This document shows, in pieces, positions 52,579-61,000 of a stretch of DNA of 64,000 nt. Both the position numbers and the translations under genes were made by a program. Source of the stretch: UBA1231 sp045652765. Its GTDB lineage: Bacteria; Bacillota_I; Bacilli_A; ML615J-28; CAG-313. The DNA lies in contig JAZOLG010000029.1 in assembly GCA_045652765.1 (NCBI GenBank), forward strand, positions 11,399-75,398, written 5' to 3'. The notes beneath the pieces are model-generated. The model ran no database searches. It was not told where the DNA came from and saw only the letters and a program-made list of their open reading frames with translations. Position 1 is the first letter of the stretch. Each line of letters begins with the position of its first letter.

Positions 52579-53703
52579 AATAATAATGTTGTCAATTGCT
52601 TTTTCGCGGAATGTTCTAATTGCTCGACGAAGAGTGTCAATTGATTCGAATAAACTATAAAGTATTATTGGAAGGTTTTCATTTGTTTCAAGTTGAGTTA
52701 ATTCAATTGCATGAGTTATTGTTGAATCAAGACCTATTGCATAGAAACAAACTTGATTTACAACCTCAAGTATTGTTGAATTTACAACTTCAGATTTTTT
52801 TGTTATTAATTCTTGAACAAGTGGTAAACTAATATCACCATAGTTATTGCCTCCAATAAATCTTAAATCATTAGATATTTTTAATAAGTCTACAGCTAAT
52901 GTTTTAAGTGTAGAGCTAAGTTGTAAAAAACAATCTAAGTTAATCGTAGAGTCGATATAATTTTTTGCAGCTTTAAATGGTTCACCTGTAAATTTATTAA
53001 TATAGAAAACAAATTTTTTAATAAATTTAGTGTGGTCTCCGACAAGGCTAACACCAACATTTAAATCTAAAAGAGCTTCCAAAGCATTTTCAAGTCGTTT
53101 TAAGTCACGATTTAAAACATTACTAAAGGCATCAAATGTTTGTCTTAAAGTATCGTTTTGGATTAGATCGTTTTTACAAAGAACTGATTTTGCAGAAAAA
53201 CTATTAACAAGCTTTTTTAACTCAACAATCAATTTTTTACTTTGTCTTGTAAGAGCAATCTTTCCTGCACTTGGTATAACATCATAAGTTGATTGACCTA
53301 AATTAACATGTTTAATTGGATCAATTAAATCATATAATCCTTTTTTACTACCAAGCATTTCATTAGCACGATTTGCAATTACTTCATTAGCATTCATGTT
53401 CATACTAGAACCACTATCGCCTTGGATAAAGTCTGTAATAAATTGACCGTGTAATCGACCATTCAAAATCTCATCACAACTTAAAGTTATTGCTTTAGCA
53501 TATTCTGCTGGAAGAAAATCTAAATCTGCATTTGCATTTGCAGCTGATTTTTTAAGAGTTGAAAGGGCTTTGATCATTTGGCGATTAAGTCCACGTTTAA
53601 TAATTTCAAAGTTTTCTTTACCACGAAGTGTATGAATACCATAATATGCTTCGGCTGAAATTTGCTTATCTCCTAATGCATCGTGTTCAATTCTGTAGCG
53701 CAC
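52573..53703 (-). CDS. Degenerate aspartate ammonia-lyase/fumarase-superfamily protein
   Basis: A 376-residue protein clearly related to AspA: RYRIEHDALGDKQISAEAYYGIHTLRG at the start and QGDSGSSMNMNANEVIANRA near residue 95. The region that carries the catalytic Ser in the family (GSSIMPGKVNP) reads ISLPLVQELITKKSEVVNSTI instead, so the SS loop and catalytic Ser are gone, although flanking EVVNQVC is retained. The usual C-terminal domain is also absent, ending at FREKAIDNIIIK (typical length is about 470). The start is GTG at 53703: its promoter (53735-53763) lies upstream of it and excludes the earlier ATG at 53763, while AAGGTG precedes it. It is probably a pseudoenzyme rather than decayed DNA, since the frame is intact. 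Confidence 0.8.
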   Translation of the reverse strand: MRYRIEHDALGDKQISAEAYYGIHTLRGKENFEIIKRGLNRQMIKALSTLKKSAANANADLDFLPAEYAKAITLSCDEILNGRLHGQFITDFIQGDSGSSMNMNANEVIANRANEMLGSKKGLYDLIDPIKHVNLGQSTYDVIPSAGKIALTRQSKKLIVELKKLVNSFSAKSVLCKNDLIQNDTLRQTFDAFSNVLNRDLKRLENALEALLDLNVGVSLVGDHTKFIKKFVFYINKFTGEPFKAAKNYIDSTINLDCFLQLSSTLKTLAVDLLKISNDLRFIGGNNYGDISLPLVQELITKKSEVVNSTILEVVNQVCFYAIGLDSTITHAIELTQLETNENLPIILYSLFESIDTLRRAIRTFREKAIDNIIIK

Positions 53704-53734
53704 AATATCACCTTCTTTCGTGCACACCCATACT

Positions 53735-53763
53735 ATAATAGCATAAAATATAAAAAAAAGCAA
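53735..53763 (-). promoter_or_regulatory. Promoter of the AspA-like gene
   Basis: On the minus strand TTGCTT (complement of 53758-53763), a 17-bp spacer and TATTAT (complement of 53735-53740) with an extended TGC. It overlaps a plus-strand -10 candidate TATAAT at 53764-53769 for murA, so the two genes share a compact divergent promoter. Confidence 0.6.
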
Positions 53764-53769
53764 TATAAT
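53764..53769 (+). promoter_or_regulatory. -10 element candidate for murA
   Basis: TATAAT at 53764-53769, 27 bp before murA. No clear -35. Confidence 0.45.
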
Positions 53770-53796
53770 GATATATCAAATTAAAAGGAGATACAA

Positions 53797-55038
53797 ATGA
53801 AACTTAAAATATCGAATTGCAAAAAACTATATGGAACGGTTAACGTAAGTGGAAGCAAAAATACAACTCTGCCAATAATTGCTGCAGCGTTACTTTCTAA
53901 AAAGAAAATAATATTAAAAAATATTCCGCTAATTACTGATGTATTATTAATGATCGAAGTAATAAAAAGCATGGGTGTATATGTTAAAAGAGAAAAACAT
54001 CGTTTAGTGATAAAAGCCAAATCATTTAATCCAATGATTGATGCTAAAGACGTAACTAAATTCAGAGGTTCATATTATTTAATTGGCGCATGTTTGGCGA
54101 GATATAATATGTGTTCAATAAAATACCCAGGAGGATGTAATTTCACTAATAGACCAATTGATATTCATATTAAAGCATTTGTAGATTTAGGCTTTAAAAT
54201 TGATATTTATAATAATGTGTTATATATAAAGAAAGAGCATATAGTAAAAAAAGAAATAGTATTTGATAAAAAATCAGTAGGAGCTACAATTAATACAATT
54301 ATTGCAAGTTCTCTATTAAATAAGCCAATTAAGCTAATGAATATATCAACAGAGCCTGAAGTTTTAGAAATAATTACTTTTCTCAAAAAAATTGGAGTTA
54401 ATATAATTCAAAATGATGACAATTTATATATTTTCAAACATGAAGTAAAAAGAAGAGTACATTTTAAAATAATTAGTGATCGTATCGAAGCTGGAAGTTA
54501 TATGCTTTTAGCATGTTCAATACCTTATAGTGAAGTAACAATTAAAAATGCTCCAATAAGGTATTTGACAAATGTTATTAAAATAATTAACGACATCGGA
54601 GGCTTGGCTGTTATTAAAGATAATAACATAATTGTTAAAGGAAATAAAATTAATGATATTAATGTAGAAATTAATGAATACCCAAGTTTTCCAACAGATT
54701 TACAACCAATTTTAACTACAACTTTGTTAAATTGTAAAAATATATCTAGCATTAAAGATAACATATACCCAGAAAGAACAAGTCATATCAGTGAGTTAAG
54801 AAAAATGAATGGTGAAGTACAACATAAATTAGATAAAATAATAATAAGTAAATCTAACTTATATGGAACAAATGTTGTTGCAAAAGATTTGAGAATGGCA
54901 TTTGCATTAATTGTAGCAGGATGTATTGCCGAGGGAGATACTATCATTGAAAATGCTGAAATTATATTAAGAGGTTATGAACAACCACTTATTAAATTAA
55001 AAAAAATTGGAGTTAAATTAACTGAATATATTAGTTAA
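53797..55038 (+). CDS. murA: UDP-N-acetylglucosamine 1-carboxyvinyltransferase
   Basis: A 413-residue enzyme that transfers enolpyruvate from PEP to UDP-GlcNAc, the first committed step of peptidoglycan synthesis and the target of fosfomycin. The Lys-Asn pair is in GSKNTTLPIIAAALL; the loop Cys is in PGGCNFTNRPIDIH near residue 110, so the protein is of the Cys (fosfomycin-sensitive) type; the Asp is in FPTDLQP near residue 300; and a conserved Arg is in LRGYEQPLIKL. It is somewhat divergent and shorter than average but keeps the catalytic residues. It is divergent from the AspA-like gene. A GGAG lies 7 nt upstream. Confidence 0.92.
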   Translation: MKLKISNCKKLYGTVNVSGSKNTTLPIIAAALLSKKKIILKNIPLITDVLLMIEVIKSMGVYVKREKHRLVIKAKSFNPMIDAKDVTKFRGSYYLIGACLARYNMCSIKYPGGCNFTNRPIDIHIKAFVDLGFKIDIYNNVLYIKKEHIVKKEIVFDKKSVGATINTIIASSLLNKPIKLMNISTEPEVLEIITFLKKIGVNIIQNDDNLYIFKHEVKRRVHFKIISDRIEAGSYMLLACSIPYSEVTIKNAPIRYLTNVIKIINDIGGLAVIKDNNIIVKGNKINDINVEINEYPSFPTDLQPILTTTLLNCKNISSIKDNIYPERTSHISELRKMNGEVQHKLDKIIISKSNLYGTNVVAKDLRMAFALIVAGCIAEGDTIIENAEIILRGYEQPLIKLKKIGVKLTEYIS

Positions 55039-55062
55039 TAATAAGACAGTCTTTTTTTGTTG

Positions 55063-55071
55063 TGATATAAT
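55063..55071 (+). promoter_or_regulatory. Extended -10 promoter for the first giant repeat protein
   Basis: TGATATAAT at 55063-55071, 23 bp before the ATG at 55094. No convincing -35. Confidence 0.6.
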
Positions 55072-55093
55072 AATAAAAAAAGAGGTGAAATTT

Positions 55094-57823
55094 ATGGACT
55101 ATAGTTTAATTTCTATGATTATCAATATAGTGTTTATAGGCACATTTGTATTATCATTGCTTTTAGGATTTATAAAAGGATTTAAGAAATCTCTTAACAA
55201 TTTATTAGCAAATGTTGTAGTAGTTATTTTGGCTTTTTCTTTTTGTGGCCTTGTAGCTAGAACATTATTGAACATTGATATCTCATTTATAACACACAGT
55301 GATGATTCAATGAATTTGTCTCAAACAATTACTAATATGCTTTTGGATTCATATGAAATATCAAAAAAAGATATTCCAGCTGTTGTTGATTTTGCTGAAT
55401 CAGCATCACTTGCATTTATGCGTCTGCCAGCATACTTTTTGATTCTTTTAGCTGGATTAATAATAGTGAAACCACTATTAAAATTATTATTTAAGTCGGT
55501 TATTCCAATCGGCAAAGGGAAAACAATTGGTTTTAGATTTATCGCATTAGGTGTATCTTTTGCTTCTTATATTATTTTAGTGTTTTTCTTAACAGCACCA
55601 TTGTTTGGTACAATTGGTTTGGCTAAAAGAGTTGCTAATAATCTTGTTCTTAATATGAAACAAGAAGAAGTAGAAGATATGGCAGATTCCGATTTTGAAT
55701 TAGAAGAAGCGTTAAATGAAATAAATAGTGGAATTGTAATGAGAATAATTAATGGTATATTTACTGAAGAATATACTTTACAAGCTGAATTTACAGGCAA
55801 ACTTATTGAGATTAAAACTCAATATGGTAAAATTAATATTAAAAATGAAATGGATAATCATGCAACATTGGTTGGTATTATTTTAGAAAACCTAGAAGAT
55901 GAAAATAAATTGATTGATGAAATTGCTGAAAATCAAAATGATATTATCGAAGGTTTTGAAAAAAGTGAAATCTTAAATGTAATTATGCCAGTTGCAGTTG
56001 AAATTGTTCGTTTAGAAGCAAGCGATGAAAACATTGATTTTGATAAATTAGTAGAGGCTGATTGGTCTTTAGAAAAACAAAATATTTTAAATATTTTAAG
56101 AGCAATTTGTGAGTTTGCTGATTCAGTAAAGATTGATTTTGAAAAGCCACAAACGATGTTAGCAAGTCCAAAACTTCCCAATGCATTAAAACAAATTGGA
56201 GAGTCGTTAGAAAATTCAGGATTATTTAAAGATGTATTTTTAGTTTATATTAATGATTTAGTTCATGATGCTCTTGCATCAAACGAAGATGGATTCGAAG
56301 CACTAGCAGATGTAATTGATTTAACAAAACTTAATTTAAAAAATGATTTTGAAAATATCGGATATATTCTTAATGATATTTCTAAAATTCATTTGTTGGA
56401 TGGAGAAGAAATTGATGTTTTAAATAATATCACTTCTGTTGAACGTTTAATTACAAAGATATTTAATTTATCAACAATTAAGTCACATGAATCTGATATT
56501 TTAAAAATCATCTTAGAAAACTCAGAATTAAGTGAAATGCTTGATGAAATGGGAGTAATTTTAAAATATGAAAACATTAATTGGAATATAGAAGTATCTA
56601 ATATTAAAGGAATTATTGTAGATAGTTTAAATTTAATTAAAAGCTTGGGTTACAGTTCTATAAATTCAATTGACATGTTTGATGTATTAGCAGATGGTAT
56701 GATTAGCGGACAAACCGAAAATATAATTTCGAAATTAGCTAGTAGCCAATTGATTAAAGATAGTCTTTTAAATATTATTGTAACGGTTATGAATGACTTT
56801 GAACTTTATTATTGGAAGAGTGAAAAACTTAAAGCATATGGAGTTTCGGGTAATTCTCATTCTCAATGGGCTAAAGAACAAATATTAGAAGTTTTAAAAC
56901 TTAATGATGAATTACAAAAGTTAAAGAACATTCAATTAGACAAGATGTCTAATGCTGAACTAACAGAATTAGGTAATATACTTTTAAAAGTTAATAATCT
57001 TGAAATTATTTCGCTTGATGCAATTCTTCCATTAATTAATGATGCATTACAGGCCGCAGGATTAAATGTATCTGTATTAAATAAAGTAGAAGACTATGAT
57101 AATTCAAACGTTTATGATGCAAACAAAGATGAATGGGCTCTTGAAATACCAAGAATAATCGAAATTGTTAAAAAGATAAATAATATATCTTTTAATAAAT
57201 ATAGTATTCTTAATGAAACTTTTAATCTTGGTAACGTATTAGAATTAATGAAATCATCTTATGTATTTGGTAACGACCTAAGAAAAGATGGAATGCATAC
57301 TACTGAGGATAATGTATTTAACATGATATTTATTAAAATATTATCACAAAACGATATGATTAGAACATCAACTAATTATGGATTTATTGACTATAATTTA
57401 GCTATTCAAGATGATTGGACTAGATATGATTTTGGCTATGAATTAAAAGTGATTAAACAATTTGATCCTAGTGATAAAGTTCAATCGGATGCAGCAATTA
57501 GTAATTTACAATCTTCTGAAATTGCTCAAAAATACTTTGATATTGCATCTGTGCTTAACGATAAAGTCCGTGATATTAAATACAATTATAATGGTGTAAC
57601 AATAGTGCTTAGCGACCATATTAATAATGGTGAACCATTTACAAATGATGACTTATATGATCGAAATTGGAAGAATGAAATCGATGATATTAATGAATTA
57701 ATTCGAGCATTTGATGTAAGATTTGCATCAAATTTCATTAACAGATTATACTCTTTAGCGGCGACTGGAAGAAGCACTTATGCAGCTTCTGCAGCTAGAA
57801 ATATATACAATCAATACATATAA
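55094..57823 (+). CDS. CvpA-like membrane protein with degenerate repeats (first of a pair)
   Basis: A 909-residue protein. The N-terminal 175 residues contain about four membrane helices in a CvpA-like pattern (LISMIINIVFIGTFVLSLLL then GFIKGFKKSL, and a second pair near residues 105-125 and 145-170). The rest is a helical, acidic, mostly Leu/Ile/Asn/Asp region without a known domain. A short motif [DN]-W-x3-E recurs at ADWSLE, INWNIE, DEWALE and RNWKNE, whose Trp codons are at 56063, 56582, 57134 and 57668, about 178 residues apart. An in-frame GTG at 55085 is rejected because AGAGGTG is the Shine-Dalgarno for the ATG at 55094. The C-terminus ends RSTYAASAARNIYNQYI. The function is unknown. 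Confidence 0.85.
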   Translation: MDYSLISMIINIVFIGTFVLSLLLGFIKGFKKSLNNLLANVVVVILAFSFCGLVARTLLNIDISFITHSDDSMNLSQTITNMLLDSYEISKKDIPAVVDFAESASLAFMRLPAYFLILLAGLIIVKPLLKLLFKSVIPIGKGKTIGFRFIALGVSFASYIILVFFLTAPLFGTIGLAKRVANNLVLNMKQEEVEDMADSDFELEEALNEINSGIVMRIINGIFTEEYTLQAEFTGKLIEIKTQYGKINIKNEMDNHATLVGIILENLEDENKLIDEIAENQNDIIEGFEKSEILNVIMPVAVEIVRLEASDENIDFDKLVEADWSLEKQNILNILRAICEFADSVKIDFEKPQTMLASPKLPNALKQIGESLENSGLFKDVFLVYINDLVHDALASNEDGFEALADVIDLTKLNLKNDFENIGYILNDISKIHLLDGEEIDVLNNITSVERLITKIFNLSTIKSHESDILKIILENSELSEMLDEMGVILKYENINWNIEVSNIKGIIVDSLNLIKSLGYSSINSIDMFDVLADGMISGQTENIISKLASSQLIKDSLLNIIVTVMNDFELYYWKSEKLKAYGVSGNSHSQWAKEQILEVLKLNDELQKLKNIQLDKMSNAELTELGNILLKVNNLEIISLDAILPLINDALQAAGLNVSVLNKVEDYDNSNVYDANKDEWALEIPRIIEIVKKINNISFNKYSILNETFNLGNVLELMKSSYVFGNDLRKDGMHTTEDNVFNMIFIKILSQNDMIRTSTNYGFIDYNLAIQDDWTRYDFGYELKVIKQFDPSDKVQSDAAISNLQSSEIAQKYFDIASVLNDKVRDIKYNYNGVTIVLSDHINNGEPFTNDDLYDRNWKNEIDDINELIRAFDVRFASNFINRLYSLAATGRSTYAASAARNIYNQYI
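56055..57700 (+). repeat. Four degenerate ~178-residue repeat units in the first giant protein
   Basis: Units are marked by Trp codons at 56063, 56582, 57134 and 57668, with spacings of 519, 552 and 534 nt. Each motif is followed by a helix of the form (I/L)xx(I/L)xx(I/V)(L/V). Amino-acid similarity outside the motif is low; there is no DNA-level tandem identity. Confidence 0.6.
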
Positions 57824-57833
57824 TTTTGTTATA

Positions 57834-57873
57834 AAAAGAACTATATTTACTTATAAATATAGTTCTTTTTTTA
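57834..57873 (+). terminator. Terminator after the first giant repeat protein
   Basis: AAAAGAACTATATTTA (57834-57849) pairs with TAAATATAGTTCTTTT (57853-57868), CTT loop, T run. Confidence 0.9.
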
Positions 57874-57940
57874 TTATTTTATAAATAAAATATACAAGAA
57901 TTAATATAGGAAATATTCGTTAAAAAAATGAAATTACTTT

Positions 57941-57963
57941 AAAACGTATTAGAAAAACGTTTT
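57941..57963. repeat. Inverted repeat in the leader before the second giant gene
   Basis: AAAACGT (57941-57947) and ACGTTTT (57957-57963) with a 9-nt spacer in an otherwise featureless AT-rich 206-bp gap between the terminator and the 58080 start. It lies about 53 bp upstream of the promoter -35 at 58016 and could be a regulator site. Confidence 0.3.
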
Positions 57964-58015
57964 CAGTTTTTAAAATTAAAATTTTAAAAAATAACACGAA
58001 AAATAAATACATCAC

Positions 58016-58044
58016 TTTACAAGAAAACGAAATTTTGGTAAAAT
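58016..58044 (+). promoter_or_regulatory. Promoter of the second giant repeat protein
   Basis: TTTACA (58016-58021), a 17-bp spacer and TAAAAT (58039-58044) with an extended TGG. The Shine-Dalgarno AGAGGTG precedes the ATG at 58080. Confidence 0.6.
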
Positions 58045-58079
58045 AAGAGAGTAAATCTTAAAGAAAGAGGTGTACGTTT

Positions 58080-61000
58080 ATGCCAAGTGTAAACACAATA
58101 ATGTTAATATTCGCATTAGCCGCTTTAGGGATATTAGCATTATCAGCATTAGTTGGGTTCCTTGCGGGTTTTAAAAGGGAATTAAAACTAATGATTGTTT
58201 TCTTAGTCTTACTAGGGTTAGTATGGCTAGTATTAGGTAATGTAGCGTTATTATTAGATGCTAATTTACCTGCATTTGCTACTACAATGTTAAGCGATTT
58301 ATTATCAGGAATCTTCCCTGATGTAACTTTAGGACAGTTTACATCACTAAGAGGCTTAATAGTAGAAGTTGCCGGCGGACTAGTTCCAGATATTAAGAAT
58401 CTGCTAGTTGAAGGCACTAAAACTTACTCACTAATTATGAGTGTCTTAGAATTTGTATTAAGATTCGTATTGATATTAGTTGGTACAATCGTTGTGTACG
58501 TATTGTGTATCGTAATTCGCTTACTATCATTCGTTATCGGTTCTATTATTCGTCTATTCACAATTAGACGTAGAAGACGCAAACGTAAAGAAAGAGAAGC
58601 AAAACGTGAAACTGGTCTTGATGAAGGTGTAGTTGTAGTTAAGTCAGATATTTATGATGGTGAAGTTGTCGTAACTTTAAGTCGTAATCCTAAAAAAGTT
58701 CGTAAGGGTAAAAGACGTGGTTGGGCAGCTGGACTTGGATTATTAAGAGGTGCTTTAACTGTTTTATTAATCTGTGTTCCAATTACTGGCTTATTATCAA
58801 TCGTAAGTGAAGTTGAACCAGAAACTGTTGACATGGTTATGGATGTTATGAATGGCGGTCAAACATCTGATCAAATGGCAGAAGGAGATAACGATTTATT
58901 AGACTTCGTATTCGAATTTGCTGATGCTTATGATTCTGGAATTGTTGCAGAAATTATTGGTTCAAGTGAATACTTCTTAGGAAAACCATTGGATGAAACA
59001 CTATTTGACAATTTACTAAAGATTGAAACTAGTACTCAAACAATTTATGTTCGTGAAGAATTAATTAAGTTAGTTAAAATTGCGAACATCCTACAAGAAT
59101 CTTATGATCCAGACAAGAAAATTCCATTCGATGTGTGGTCATTAAGTGACGTGAAACAAGATCAAATCTTCGAATTATTAGGAGATTTTAAATTATTCGC
59201 AGAAATTATGCCTGTCGCAATTGAATTTGCGGGAACATTGGATATGGTTCAAAACCTATTCAAAGATACAAATTTAAATTTTGAAGAAGAAATGGCTAAA
59301 CTTCAATCAATCGATTGGTCTCATGATTTAGCATACATTTTCAAAGCTGTTAGACATGCATTAGAACTTGGAGATATTACTGAAGGATTTAATCCATTAC
59401 AATTAAATTCTGATGTTCTTCGAGATGTTGTTGCAAATTTAGGTGCAACAGACTTTGTAGCTAAGTTAATGCCAATTGTAATTAATGTGGCTTTATACTT
59501 AGAATTAAATCCTGGTACTGAAAATGAATTTAAAGTTTCAGATATCATTGGCGATTGGCCAAAAGATCAAATCATCGTAACTGATGGTATTGTTTGGGAA
59601 AATGAACTTGTTAATTTAGTTGATGTTTATGAATTATTCCAATCAATGGAATTAGATTTAGCTAATCTTGACATTGTTGCTCTTTTAGGTGATGAAGAAA
59701 AAATAGATATCATCAAAAACATGTTAACAAAAGTTGTTACAAGTGATTTATTCTTAGACATTTTATTAGAAATCGTTGATGTTGCAAAAGAATTCCAATT
59801 AGGCAAATTAAATTTTGAAGAATTTAAGAACATTTTAAAACTTACAAATTTAGTTGCAGAAGATTGGGAAGCTGATGTAAACACATTAATCGATATGATT
59901 GTAGTTGTTGAAGAGCTTGGTGTATTAAGTGAAGCAGGAATTGACTTCTACAATTATGATGCATTAAGAGAATTAGTCTCAAAATTATTTGACTTAATGA
60001 TCTTATCAAACAAAGCTGGTGTTAATTATCAAACACCTGAACAAAGAGCTGTTGGTGAAGCATTTAATGAAGTTAAAACTTTATTGGTTGAAGCAGCTTT
60101 AAGACAATTCGATTTATTTGATATCGAAGATGAATTCCAATTCGAACAATTCACAGATGATGAACGTGATGAAATTGATTGGGAAAACGAAAAACAAATG
60201 TTATTAAATGTTTTAGATGTTTATGAAAACTTAATGGAATTCCTAAAAACTAAAGATGTAACATTTGATAACCTTGGTGATAACTTAATGGATTTACTAA
60301 ATTATGATGAAACATTTGATCATCTAATTGACCTATTAGATGCATTAGTTGATTCAGATTTAGCGATGACATTAATCCCTTATGCATTAGACAAATACTT
60401 AGTTCCAATTATTGAAGATTTCGAAGATCAAGCACAATTACCTGATGGTGATAAAGTTGATATTACAGATGGTATTGATAGAAATAATCTTTCTGAAGAA
60501 ATTTTCAATTTAATTTACATCTTAATGGATGCTAGAGAACTTGGTCTTGTTGGTGCTGTTACTGGTGGTGAATTAAATCTTTCATTAGCCGCTCTTGCTT
60601 ATAACCCTGACAGTGAGTCATTTAACGAGATGAGCGACAAATTAGGATATCGTCCTGATGCTGATACTCTAGCATTAGTTGACATCATCAACCGTGTATT
60701 TAATTCAAGATTATTTGAAGGCAAAGAAGCAAAATTATTACGTGTATTATTTGCAGTATTCCTAGATACAAGAGTATCAAAAGATGCAATTAATGCAATT
60801 GACTTCAATGTATCTGAAGATAGTGAACGTGCAATCTTGGTAAGTGCTATCAATGGATTAAGACCAATCTTAGAAGATTTCAATGAGTTCTTCGTTGATG
60901 GTGAACTTAACTTTGATTACTTCCTTGAAAAGACAATTGCACTTGACGTAATTGATAGTGTTAGAAAGTTATTTAGTTCAGAAATAGTAGCTGTATTATT

